Assembly (NCBI RefSeq): GCF_028640845.1
Contig: NC_080542.1
Location: 130,904,580-130,968,579 of the forward strand
From: Ahaetulla prasina
Lineage: Eukaryota; Chordata; Lepidosauria; Squamata; Colubridae
Reading direction: 5' to 3'
Length of the DNA: 64,000 nucleotides
Shown here: positions 46,956 through 58,471 of the stretch, piece after piece
How positions within the stretch are numbered: position 1 is the first letter of the stretch
Layout: every line of letters starts with the position of its first letter
Translations under genes and position numbers: made by a program
The notes under the pieces: generated by a model
Seen by the model: only the letters and a program-made list of their open reading frames with translations
Databases searched by the model: none
Told to the model about the DNA's origin: nothing

Positions 46956-47627
46956 GGCTCTCTTTTGGACAATGATTTTTTTCAGATACTAACTTTTTTG
47001 AAGGAATTATTGGTATTTGCAGATGTACATGTTTATGATAAAATACAAATATAAACAAATGATCCTTTTAAAGATGGGAAGTCACCTGATTTTAATCTAT
47101 GATACAGTGACCTTCAGAACTAATACTCTTTTCTTATTTAAATAAGCATTTGATCGTTTTAGGTTTTTTTCCCCATTTAAAACAAAATGCAAAAATTTAA
47201 AAATACAATGTACTGATGATATACTCTGTACATATTAATTAGCTATTGTAAAGTTCATGGGACTGTAAATCCCAATATCTCCCCAACCCGCATGGCTATT
47301 AGCAAAATCATTTCAGGTTGTACAAAAAAACCCTGTTGGAACAATTAATGAAATTACCTCATACAGTTATTTTTGCTGTCTTTTGTCTGAATGTCAGCAA
47401 AGGTTACATAATGTAAATATTTCAAGTATTTCACCTCTTCTACTCTTTCTACTTTTTTGTATCTATTTCAGAAGTAGTTTTAGCATGCAAGGATTAAAAC
47501 ATTATATTGTATTTTAATACTGAGTAGCGCAAAAGCTTCAGAGCATAATGAATGTCACTGAATATCTTTTCCTGGGTGAATTAAACTTTAATTCTGTTTC
47601 TAATTCACTTCAAGAAGATACAACATA

Positions 47628-49153
47628 TTTTTCGATGTATAAGACGCACCAGAGTATAAGACGCACCTTAATTTTGGGGGAGGAAAACAAGAAAACAAGA
47701 ATTCTACCTCTGCCCGTTGGCCCGATGCAATTTGCAGAGCCGTGTTTCAGGCGGCGGCCAGTTTCCCTCCAATATGCTTTGGTGAACCAGTGAAGAAAGC
47801 ATTTTCAGGTGATAGCGCCAGCCGCACTTTTTGGATTCGGGAAGGAAAGCGCTTTGCATAACATAGCAGGGAATGGGGGTGGGGGGGGTGTTAATCAGTC
47901 ATTTGAAGGGGAGAGGGAAGATGCATCCGGATAAAATCTCCACCGTCAAGCGGGTCTCAGAGGACATGGTTGACTACTTCTACAAGGGAAATGGGGGAGG
48001 ACCCAGGCTGACAGGTTGGGGGGGACATCTTCCTGGATGACGCCGGCTTTGGCTCTTTCCTCGGTGAAAGCCTTCTGCAAGGACTGCATGGTGGAGAGGT
48101 GCCGGGTGCTATGGCTGAAGAGCCAATTTAGTGAGTACTACAAAGCCATCTGCAACCTCCTCCAAACAGCTTGATGGTGGAGATCTTATCTGGGGCAGTC
48201 TGGTGTGGGGCAGAGGGCCAAAGCATCAGCACCCCCAGCTCCTCTGCCTCTCCTCCACACTGACCATGGCGCATGCAGTTAAGAGCGTGCATCTTCCCCC
48301 TCCCTTTCAAATGACCGATCAAGCCCCCCCCACCCCCATTCTCTGCTACGCTATGCAAAGGAAAGCATCCCCTCTGCTTTGGAGGGGGGGAGGAGCAAGG
48401 AAGGAAAAGCGAAGGAATACCAGAGGAAACTGACAAACAGACCAGCGAGGTGAAATGCCAACTTTGCAATAGTGTGAGAGATGACACCTCCTGCAGAGCT
48501 GGAAGTCTCCCTTCCTTCTCTACAAGAGCATACCATAAGCAGTTCCATCTGCCTGGTATTCCTTTGCCTTTCCTTCCTTTCTCCTTTCCCCCACCCCAAA
48601 GCAGAGGGGATCACACCAAGAAGGAAGCCAGGACCAAAACTGGCCTCGTCCAGGAAGGCGCTCTCCCCCACCTATCAGGCTGGGTCCTCCCCGATTGCCT
48701 GAAGCAATTTGCAAAGCCGCGCGCCCCCCTCCTCCTTTTCTGAAGTTGGGTTCTGCTCCTGGCCCGGGAGGCGGATCTGGCCAGGAGGAAAGAGAAAGTG
48801 AGACTACAGAAAAGGAGGAGGAGGGCGCGTGGCTTTGCGAATGCTTTGGGCAGTCGGGGAGGAAAAAGAGCATTGCCTCCATACATTGCGTTTTCCGGTG
48901 TTTTCCTCCTCAATTCCCTGATGCAATTTGCAGAACCACGCATCCCCATGAAAACGCAGCAGCAGAGGTTTTCAGCTGGTTCCAAGCAGCACCTTAATGT
49001 GAGGATCTCCGCCCGCTGGAAAATGTGACGTACAACCTCCGAAGGGTGGAGGCCGGCAGGTGGGCGGGGCTACATTCGGCATATAAGACTCACCCAGATT
49101 TTCACCCTCTTTTTGGGGGTAAAAAGGTGCGTCTTATACACCGAAAAATATGG
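47628..49153. mobile_element. Non-autonomous DNA transposon with 'ATAAGACGCACC' termini
   Basis: Inverted termini: ATATTTTTCGATGTATAAGA + CGCACC at the left and GGTGCGTC + TTATACACCGAAAAATAT at the right. The 1.5-kb interior is GC-rich and contains two nested inverted-repeat pairs: one around GATCACACC/CCCTCTGCTTTGG (about 48355-48400 with 48580-48615) and one around GAAGCAATTTGCAAAGCC/GGCTTTGCGAATGCTT (about 48705-48850). No transposase. Probably hAT-related, but no clear target duplication was found. Confidence 0.6.
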
Positions 49154-51099
49154 TAACCTATTTTATAAATTTCTTTAAATTGAATAAATCCCCACTACCA
49201 ATTTAATTTGAAGGAAAGCTTGCTATTAGTTTGTTAGCCCAGTAATCATGTAGACCTCACATCTCTTCACTCTGTGGATTTTTACCTATCAGAGTTGTTT
49301 CTTTTCCCAAAGTTTCCATTCATCTGTTCAAACAAATATAAGCTGATATTCCATTTAGCAATAGTTCACACTCCTCCTTATATTTGTTTACTATTTTTTT
49401 CTCAACCTCTGACAACAATACTAACTTTCTTTTTTTTGAAAACTTGTTTTGCAAGTAGTTTGGGCATTTTTCAGGGCTATGTGTATTGAGAATGTGATTT
49501 TTTTTCTTTAAAAAGCCTTTGGGACTGCATAGGGCCCAAAATGCATTATGGGAAATAAGGATATGTGTATTGTGTAAGGATGATGGAAGCTGGAGTCATT
49601 GCTTTGTTTTATCATTTGCCTGTTCATTTTCATAAAAGAAAAGATAAATATATTTTTTGAAAGATTCAAAATAGCAAGTGGAGTTAGCCCCTGAGCATAA
49701 AATGTGAATCCACAAATGTTCCACGATTTGTAGGATGCCATGTTGAGGAAACTAACATTGTGATCATCAGAGGCTTCATTTTGCTATTTTTCTGGGACCA
49801 GGAAAACTAAATGCTATCTGGGTCTTGTCAGATCTTCTTTGCTAGTTGGTTTTGTTTATCTTAGTATGTTGTGGAGGTCTATCCCTTGTTCTCATTTCTT
49901 GGGTAATACTATTAAATTAAATGAACTTTTTGTTAGTATTGTTGCTGTGGCTTATTTAAATAATATGTAAAATATGTTAACTGCCAAAAAAATCTAGTCT
50001 TGACTTCATGACTGTCATTCGCTTAAAATTACTGCAACAGTAAATTGGGGTTCTTCAGCATGAAAAGTAACAGTAAAAGAAGAGTTTGATTATTGATAAA
50101 ATCAGTTGTCCCTGATTTTTCTTGTATTACACATATTTCAAGTTACGTATCGCTGAAGCCAATTTATCAACGGTCAACTGTCATGAAGTGCCAGGAATGG
50201 CTTCCTACTACCTGCTTGTGCATTATAGGGAATATAATTGTGGAATTGTGGAAATTGTGTCACATTCAGGAATCTGAGTCTGCTTCACAGTTCTAGCTTT
50301 CTTCCCTTCCAGATGGCTATATGGATAGTCTATGAATTAAAGATTTGCCTTCCTTCATTAGGCAGGAAGATAGACATTTCCCATTCTCTTATAATTTATA
50401 TGCTGGTTTAAAGTACATTAGTTGGATTTTAGATTCTAAATAAAATTTGCATTTGCCCTGTTGTGCACAAGCTTAGAGAAAAGGTAGAAATTTAACATTT
50501 TGCAGCAAAATCAGGATAGATAAGTGAGATTAGTAATTTTGTCTTTTAAAAAATCCCGTTAGTTTATATTCATACATTCTTTTTTTTTTAAATCCCAGTC
50601 TATAGGTCCAATATATTTGGTCTGATGGTCAGACGTGAGCACTGGTTTTGTTAAAGATGATTTTAATGCATAGGAGGAAATACTTGGTGTGCTAATCAGC
50701 TCTTCTCCAGCTAAGGAGTGGCAGTGATAATGGAGTTGGTAAAGCTCTGGAGGAATTGGGGGCACTTAGCATGCTTTTCGGGGCACTGGTAGTGGATCCT
50801 TATTAGGGGTCACAAAGTCTGATGGGACAGTAGTCAGTTTACTTAATATTTATAAAAAGTTGCACAAGGTTGCTTGGTGGGTCATATGCAGCCTGTGGGT
50901 TATTATGTTGTGTAAGGTTGGGTTAGAAAGAAAGAATCAATGTTTGTTGAAGAAAAGTGTAAAAATCAGTTCAGAGGAAAGAAATGAGGGCTGCTGATAC
51001 GCCATGCTACAACATTTATTATTTTGTTTGTTTGTTTTGATAATAAACTATGCCATTTTCCTTTGTATTAGATAATGTCTTCTTTTTTTGAAATTGCAG
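49154..51099. other. CREM intron, little recognised
   Basis: AT-rich. A stretch at about 50640-50790 (TACTTGGTGTGCTAATCAGC, GCAGTGATAATGG, CTTAGCATGCTTTTCGGGG) resembles 24495-24600 and may be a shared unnamed repeat. Otherwise no feature. Confidence 0.4.
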
Positions 51100-51256
51100 C
51101 TGCTACAGGCGACATGCCAACTTACCAAATCCGTACTCCAACCACAGCCTTACCTCAAGGAGTCGTCATGGCAGCTTCCCCAGGAACACTGCATAACCCG
51201 CAGCAGCTAGCGGAAGAAGCAACACGTAAAAGAGAACTAAGGCTTATGAAAAATAG
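51100..51256 (+). CDS. CREM: CREM exon before the bZIP (shared by CREM and ICER)
   Basis: 157 bp reading (A)ATGDMPTYQIRTPTTALPQG, VVMAASPGTLHNPQQLAEEA, TRKRELRLMKN(R), residues 232-283. It contains the start of the basic region (KRELRLMKNR) and is used in every isoform. Acceptor AG at 51098-51099 after T7, donor GTACCA at 51257. Enters in phase 1 and leaves in phase 2, matching both bZIP exons. The optional mammalian gamma exon normally just upstream was not found. Confidence 0.96.
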
Positions 51257-51483
51257 GTACCAATTAGAATTTAAATTAATAATTATTTGTTTATTTCCCA
51301 GAATCAGTGGTAAGGAAATAGTAATGCTAAAAAGACTAGTGTAGTACTTTAACTACTATACTATACTATATTATACTATACACATTTTCCACTCAGAAAA
51401 TCCATAGCATTAATAAGAATAAAAATTTTTCTCTCACACAGAAACAGATTATAATATCATACATACGGTTGCATATCCTAATG

Positions 51484-51845
51484 CAGATAATTCTCATTTA
51501 CTGACAGTAATTAGGACTGGGAACTCCATTGCTAAGGGATGGTAATGCTGACTTTTAGTGGAAGTTCCAAAAGTCCTAATTACTGTTGTTAGGCGAATTT
51601 TACACAGTTGCAGTGTCCCCTGGCCACATGATCACTATTTGTGACCATCTGCAAGCTTCTCCATTGACTTCGCTTGTCAATGGAGAAACTGGCAGGATTG
51701 GCATTGAATGTCACAAATGGCAATTGTGACTATGGGACCCTGCAGTGGCTACAACTATGAAGATTCACTTTAAGTATTCTTTGTTCAGTGCTACTGTAAC
51801 TTCAGATAGTCGCTGAATGAATAGATTTTAAATGGAGAATGCCTA
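51484..51845. mobile_element. Degenerate Tigger/pogo-like MITE
   Basis: Shares interior phrases ('GTGTCCCCTGGCCACATGATC', 'TTGTGACCATCTGCAAGC', 'GTCAATGGAGAAACTGGC') with the family; termini decayed. Confidence 0.6.
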
Positions 51846-53603
51846 TATTTTAAATAATACTTTATACATCTAATTTTTATGGGCACGTGTCATTTGCTTA
51901 AATGGCAAATTCTGTTTTGATTCAGTTTTACCAAAGCCTGTGATTTTGTAAACTTAACAAAGGGTAAAGCTTTTTTGCAAGTCTATATTTTATTGCAGAA
52001 AATAAATTCACTGTGGAATGTCCTCTTGTATTTTGTAGTAAACTGATTTTTAAGAATTTGGGTGTGACCTTTAGGTTGCATTTCTCTCACTTTATTTATT
52101 AAATTTTTTACATTGTCCAGGCTAAATTACCCTTTTGTTTATTTACTTCCTGTATGTGTGTTAGTATTAATGTTGTACTCATTGTCCACTGCTAGTATTT
52201 GTGGATATTGTTGGCATGTGCTTTACTGGAAGAAGCTGAACTTCTTGTAACTAACCCCACTATTGCTTAATCGTGCTTCATGGTATTGCTTTTTCTCATG
52301 CCTTTTAATTTCAAATTGCTAATCCAGAAATGTCTTCGTTTCCATCTCGTGTTCTTCTCTCTTCAGGTTGTCTAGTGTCTATTGTTACTGGCAATTAAAT
52401 AATATGTGTCAGCTTATTTTGATTACCAACTAGCCAACATTCTTGCTTAGCACTTACAGATACTTTTCTCATTCATGTAGTTTTTTTGAGCTTTCCTCTT
52501 AGACTGTATTTTCTTAAAAATCCTGTCAAAGATCTTAGGGATCTTTTTAGTTTAGTATTCCAGGAAAAGCATTATGAGAAATAATCTTATCTATAACAAT
52601 ATACAAGGAAAAGGCTTTGACAGGCTTTGTCCTTGTAAAAATTAAAGCAGGGAGGACTCCAAAATAAAATTTGTAGCTTTGAGAGAAATAAGTTCAGATG
52701 GGTTAATGTCATCACAGTATTCCAAATTAATTAGGGAATTTATATTAATTTTAAACATTTTTGTTCAATGCTTTAACAAAAAGTTTCATATATGGTGGCC
52801 TTTACAAAGGCCTTAGAAGCAGTAACATATATATAAAATATTATATAATTTAAAGAGGTAACATTGATGATGGTTTGCTTCTTCATCTCCCACTCAAAGG
52901 CTAATGATTTTAGAGAACTAAAAGGTCTGAAGTGCAATAAATGAACCAGCAGGAAGCATAAAAGTTTAAATAGTAGTTTAACTTCCCATTCATCCTTAAT
53001 TATTATATTAATGTTTAAGGCTTAAACTATAAATATTAATTCATATTGTATTCATTTTAAATAATATTATTGGTTTTGATAAAAAATTGGGACAATTAAC
53101 AAAACATTTCAAACTACCTGAAAAGAGAAGCTGAAATTTTCAAACTGAAGAGAGAAGGTACCATGTTTTCTTTTCCAACAGTTAATTTCCTAACGTTTTT
53201 CAGGTATACTCTGAGATGACTGAGCTACTTATTTAAGCATGTGGGCTTAATACTGGTGAACAGATGATGTGGGGGCTGTAGATAACGAGCTGTTACTTTG
53301 ATGCATGTTCTGTGATAGCTTCAGTTGCTTTTGTAAAGCACTATCTCATAATTGATTTTACAACAGCTTCCTCTCACTTCCGTACTATGTGGTGTCTTCT
53401 GTCTGGTGTCTTCTGTCTGTCTGTTCTGCATTGTGTTCAGAGCACTGTGGTCTGATTTTATGCTGAGACTGGTGTACAGTGTACTTGATTTGGCATTTAC
53501 TGAATCACTTCAGCTTTTCTGGTGTCAGAGGTTATCCTAGCTATCCAGGTTTTTCTTTGCCTTGTAGCTGATTGAGTAGTCATTTGCCTTGTGTTGGTTC
53601 CAG
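51846..53603. other. CREM last introns, nothing recognised
   Basis: AT-rich intron ending in TTGTGTTGGTTCCAG before the first bZIP exon. No repeat or RNA recognised. Confidence 0.5.
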
Positions 53604-53748
53604 GGAAGCTGCTCGAGAATGCCGCAGGAAGAAGAAGGAATATGTCAAGTGCCTTGAAAATCGCGTAGCGGTTCTAGAAAATCAGAACAAGACGCTCATT
53701 GAGGAACTCAAGGCACTCAAAGACCTTTATTGCCATAAAGCAGAGTAA
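53604..53748 (+). CDS. CREM: CREM alternative bZIP exon I (DBD I), with stop
   Basis: Completes Arg284 and reads EAARECRRKKKEYVKCLENR, VAVLENQNKTLIEELKALKD, LYCHKAE, stop TAA at 53746-53748. Basic region RECRRKKKEY and leucine zipper heptads (KCLENRV, AVLENQN, TLIEEL, ALKDLY) bind CRE DNA as homo- or heterodimers. Acceptor AG at 53602-53603. This exon closely follows CREB1, and use of it ends translation, so the downstream bZIP exon becomes 3' UTR or is skipped. Assembled full-length product: 331 residues. Confidence 0.96.
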
Positions 53749-54037
53749 CTGGCATTTGGCCATGGAACTTTTTACTATGAACAGTAATCAAGGCATGAGA
53801 TGAAGCAATTCTACAGATTGCCAAGTGACCCTTAAGAAAGGGGCAGTGTGTGGTCTTTGTGATCTTGGCTTTTCTTAGGTCTTTTTTCTAAAAAGATGTG
53901 TGATTTCTAATCTTTGGAAAGCATCACTGTCTCCATATTGTATTGACCTTGGTCACTGCACCATCCCCATCCTATCTTATGTCAGTAGCATGTCACAAAA
54001 GCTTTTTTTCTGTTTGCCCTTTTTACTGTTTTTTCAG

Positions 54038-54182
54038 GGAAGCTGCAAAAGAATGTCGACGAAGGAAGAAAGAATATGTGAAATGTCTGGAGAGTCGTGT
54101 TGCAATGTTAGAAGTCCAGAACAAGAAACTTATAGAAGAGCTAGAAACTTTAAAAGACATTTGCTCTTCCAAGACAGATTAG
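54038..54182 (+). CDS. CREM: CREM alternative bZIP exon II (DBD II), with stop
   Basis: Same length (145 bp) and phase as DBD I but different sequence: EAAKECRRRKKEYVKCLESR, VAMLEVQNKKLIEELETLKD, ICSSKTD, stop TAG at 54180-54182. Acceptor AG at 54036-54037 after a T-rich tract. The intervening 289 bp act as intron or as 3' UTR of DBD I transcripts. The two-DBD arrangement is diagnostic for CREM against CREB1 and ATF1. Confidence 0.96.
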
Positions 54183-54774
54183 TGTCGATACTGAAACTGT
54201 GAACTGGGTACAGCATGTACAAATGCTACTGCAGAAAATGTCTAGTCAAAAGAATTATGACTTTTCCTTTCTATCATTTGTATTCTACTCCACCTCTAAC
54301 ATTCCTGAAACACTCTGCTGCTTTTTCTAGATTATTAAATGAAACTTCACCTCACTTTTTCTCACCCAGAAAGAGTCAAATACTTTAAAAACACAGTGTA
54401 TGTCCCATATTTTTAGAGGAAGCATGTGTAAGAGCTGCTCCTCTACCTATTATTTGAATTATTTTCTTTATATTAGTGTCCCACTTGCACCAGTTTTAAA
54501 TTGATCAAAGATAATCTAACACAATAAAATAAAAACCACCCAAAGTATCTCAGGAAGATGTTATATAAACATGTGCGTTGTGCTATGACGTATGTGTATT
54601 AGAATACTGGTTTACAAATGAATTTATGGCATATTTTTGTATTCATTGCTTTGTGAAGAAAAATTGTATTGCTGTCACTGAGTGCCATGGTTGAAACTAC
54701 TTTAAATAGAACCATGTTGCATAAACTTTGTAGTGTTTGGTATTTATTTAATTATCTATTCCGTATTTTTAAAG

Positions 54775-54780
54775 AATAAA
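54775..54780 (+). terminator. CREM: CREM polyadenylation signal
   Basis: Canonical AATAAA 593 bp after the DBD II stop, in an AT-rich 3' UTR. An earlier AATAAA near 54523 could serve as an alternative site. Confidence 0.65.
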
Positions 54781-54854
54781 ACTAATGGCATATGCTGTGA
54801 AATATTTTATTAGACAATTTACTGTCTTTTATATTTCACAAGCATTCTCCAGAA

Positions 54855-55085
54855 TTGTCTATGGAGATTCTCAGTCATCCAGGTCACAGTTGTTCTAAAG
54901 GTGTTTTTTTTTTCCAAAAGGCAACTGGATTTCCTTCGTTTTTGTTTGAAGACGTTTTGCTTCTCATCCAAGAGGTTTCTGTTAAAGCTTTTTAAGTCAG
55001 AACTGAAAAAGTTTTTTGGATGAGAAGCGAAACGTCTTCAACCAAAAACCAAGAAAGTCCACTTTCCTTTTGAAAAAAAAACAAC
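54855..55085. repeat. Inverted PLE-like terminal repeats, hammerhead family B
   Basis: Two facing units. The plus unit has CTGAAAA (55003-55009), GATGAGAAGC arm and an intact GAAACGTC (55029-55036), followed by TTCAACC. The minus unit has AAAACGTC (54958-54951). Shared arms 'AGGCAACTGGATTTCCTTCG' and reverse-complement equivalents define the inverted repeat. Located just past the CREM poly(A) signal. Confidence 0.65.
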
Positions 55086-55826
55086 CTTTGAGATTCTCCA
55101 GAATTATAGCTAACACTAATTAAAAAAAACATATTTCAGATTTTTCACACTAGTTCCATAAGCAATTCTTATTGAGCTGAAATCTGATAATACTCCAATC
55201 TCAAAAGAATTTTGTGTTCTCGGATGAAGTGAGAATGTGCAAAATATTGATATCTTCGTGTGGTATTGCATGAATTCATGAGCTAGTCACCCAATTCTGT
55301 GATATGTGTTGATCTTGTGAGATTTTACTTTATACATCTATACCCCCCTATTGTTTTGGCAATGGAACTCAAGATGTTCCAACAGTTTATTATAATTTAT
55401 TTATTATAATTTGACTTATATCTGTCTTAGCCTGTAGTGTGGCTACAGTATCTAATTTTTATTATTCTCATACCTCCCCCCACCAAAAGTTTTTTTTTCT
55501 AGAAACCTTGCACTGTGAACCAGGTGTGAAGGACATCTTGAGAAGTTGTGGCTGGGAAAAGAAATAGTTGTGACATTGAGACAAAGTCTCAATGAAGGCA
55601 GGACTTCTGATGCTTATTTTTTGTTTTAGAAGGTAAACATAGCTTCATGCTGTCATTTAATGCAATACGTATTTGAACAAAAGGTTTTCTTGATGTGGAG
55701 TAAATAGTATGGAGTCTGTGCTGACACGAAGCAATTCTTCAAGGTTGTTATGAATGATTATAAGGGAGGATATCCTGTTCAGTGATATAATAACACTTCC
55801 TTTTACCATGATGTCATACTTAGGCA

Positions 55827-55856
55827 GTTCTTAACCAAGAGCACTTGGTTAAGAAC
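55827..55856. repeat. Perfect 13-bp hairpin at the left edge of the composite
   Basis: GTTCTTAACCAAG, loop AGCA, CTTGGTTAAGAAC. The right arm is the first 13 bases of the inserted DNA, so the insertion opens with an inverted copy of its own flank. Confidence 0.85.
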
Positions 55857-56714
55857 TTAGGCCAGTGTGGGTTGCTCCCATTTTGCTCCGGTTTTGGAGA
55901 GCCGGTAGTAAAAATCTGCTGGCGTTCGGAGAACCGGTAGTAATGGCTGGCTGGCCATGCTCCCAAACTGATTCCCCGATCATCACAGGTTTGGGTTTTT
56001 TTACTGTTAAAAGCATCTTTTCTTCAGCTAAAAAATGGCTTTTAAAAGTAAAAAAAAAAAAAACCTCTGATGATCGCGCGGCTCAGCAGGGATCATCAGA
56101 ACCCTTTTAAAACAAAAGGTTTTAAAAGGCTCCTCTGGCGATCCCAGCTGAGTTAAGAGATTCTGGACTGCTATTAGGCATCTTCAGCTGGGATTGTCAG
56201 AGGAGCCTTTTAAAATCATTTTTTCCTCTGGCCCACCCAATCCCCCCTACCCACTTACATAATTACTGCTCCTTTCAGGCTCGCTTTCCTTTGGCTTCTG
56301 CAATCAGTTGCATCAGCTAGCAACTGAATCTGCCTGGCTGCCTGCAATCCATCTCCTTAGTGCCTTTGCTGGCTGAGGAACTCTGGGAGTTGAAGTCCAC
56401 AAACCTTAAAGTTACTAAGGTTGGAGACCCCTGATCTAATAATAATAATAATAATATTTTAATTTGTATACCGCCCTTCTCCCGAAAGACTCAGGGCGGT
56501 GCACAGCCAGAATAAAAATACAAAGAAAAACAATACATATAATATTAAGAACACCCCTTAAAAAACTTATTCAATTGGCCGAAAATTTAAAATATAATAA
56601 CACTCTATAAAAATTTACAAAAATTTAAAACCCATAAAAACAAATTAAAGATTTTAAAATCAAGCCAGTCCAGCTAAACGGAATAAATAGGTTTTAAGTT
56701 CGTGGCGAAAGGTC

Positions 56715-56900
56715 CGAATAGAATAGAATAGAATAGAATAGAATAGAATAGAATAGAATAGAATAGAATTTTATTGGCCAAGTGTGATTGGACACACAAG
56801 GAATTTGTCTTGGTGCATATGCTCTCAGTGTACATAAAAGAAAAGATACGTTCATCAAGGTACAACATCTACAACACAATAGTAGTAGTTCTACAACTAG
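56715..56900 (-). mobile_element. Nested snake CR1/L3 LINE tail with (AATAG)n
   Basis: Starts with ten (GAATA) units (56715-56768), followed by TTTATTGGCCAAGTGTGATT, GGACACACAAGGAATTTGTC, TTGGTGCATATGCTCTCAGT: the reverse complement of the 3' end at 13590-13690. It splits the 3' coding region of LINE copy 3. Confidence 0.82.
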
Positions 56901-58405
56901 AAGTTCGGCTAGTTGACGAAGTCCAGGGGGAAGTTTGTTCCACAGGGTAGGAGCCCCCACAGAGAAGGACCTTCCCCTGGGGGCCGCCAGTCGACATTGT
57001 CTGGCTGACGGCACCCTAAGGAGTCCCTCTCTGTGAGAACGCACCGGTCGCTGGGAGATAGAAGATGGCAGTAGACGGTCCCGTAAATATCCTGGTCCTA
57101 AGCCATGGAGCGCTTTAAAGGTGGTCACCAATACCTTGAAGCGCACCCGGAAGACAACAGGCAGCCAGTGCAGTCTGCGCAGGATGGGTGTTACATGGGA
57201 GCTCCGAACCGCTCCCTCTATCACCCGCGCAGCTGCGTTCTGGACTAACTGGAGTCTCGGGTGCTCTTCAAGGGGGGCCCCATGTAGAGAGCATTGCAAT
57301 AGTCCAAGCGAGAAGTCACGAGAGCATGAGTGACCGTGCATAGGGCATCCCGGTCCAGGAAAGGGCGCAACTGGCGAATCAGGTGAACCTGATAAAAAGC
57401 TCTCCTGGAGACGGTCGTCAAATGATCTTCGAAAGACAACCATCCATCCAGGAGAACGCCCAAGTTGCGTACCCTTTCCATAGGGGCCAATGACTCGCCC
57501 CCAACAGTCAGCCGTGGCTGCAGCTGACTGTACCGGTGTGCCGGCATCCACAGCCACTCCGTCTTGGAGGGGTTAAGCTTGAGCCTGTTCCTCCCCATCC
57601 AGACCCGTACGGCTTCCAGACACTGGGACAGTACTTCGACAGCTTCATTGAGGTGGCCTGGGGTGGAAAAATACAGCTGTGTATCATCAGCGTACAGTTG
57701 GTATCTCACCCCAAAACCACTGATGATCTCGCCCAGCGGCTTCATATAGATGTTGAACAGGAGAGGTGAGAGAATCGATCCCTGCGGCACCCCACACATG
57801 AGGTGCCTCGGGGTCGATCTCTGCCCCCCTGTCAACACCGTCTGCGTCCGGTCAGAGAGGTAGGAGGAGAACCACCAATAAACGGTGCCTCCCACTCCCA
57901 ACCCCTCCAACCGGCGCAGCAGGATACCATGGTCGATGGTATCGAAAGCCGCTGAGAGATCTAATAGGACCAGGGCAGAGGAGTAACCCTTATCCCTGGC
58001 CCTCGAGAGATCATCCACGAACGTGACCAAAGCTGTCTCCGTACTGTATCCGGGCCGGAAGCCGGACTGGAACGGGTCTAGATAGACGGTTTCATCCAGG
58101 TACTGGGGTAATTGACGTGCCACCGCACTCTCTACAACCTTCACCATAAAACGAAGGTTGGAGACTGGACAGTAATTTCCTAAAACAGCTGGGTCCAGGG
58201 AAGGCTTCTTGAGGAGAGGTCTCACCACTGCTTCTTTCAAGGCAGTGGGAAAGACCCCCTCCCGCAAAGAAGCATTTGTAATCCCCCGGAGCCAGCCTCG
58301 TGTCACCTCCTGTGTGGCCAGCACCAACCAGGAGGGGCACGGGTCCAGTAAACATGTGGTGGCATTCAACCTTCCCAGCAACCTGTCCATGTCCTCGGGA
58401 GTCAC
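56900..58405 (-). pseudogene. LINE copy 3, reverse transcriptase
   Basis: Long frame 58405-57245 reads [136 protein letters not shown], ending SRLDYCNALYMGPPLKSTRD. A shift near 57250 moves to RLQLVQNAAARVIEGAVRSS, LHWLPVVFRVRFKVLVTTFK, ALHGLGPGYLRDRLLPSSIS, FSVGAPTLWNKLPPGLRQ. The C-terminal text is of L2/L3 type. Nested insertions and the shift make it inactive. Confidence 0.88.
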
Positions 58406-58471
58406 AGGATCAAAATCATCCCAAATGGTCTCAACAAGACGAGTCTCGCAACTCTCGCCTGGATCTACCCA

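Noticed and set aside
53943..54202. Overlapping frames across the second bZIP exon starting upstream of the acceptor
   Set aside because: The ORF start lies in the intron; the real exon begins at 54038 after the AG, as shown by phase and by homology to CREM.
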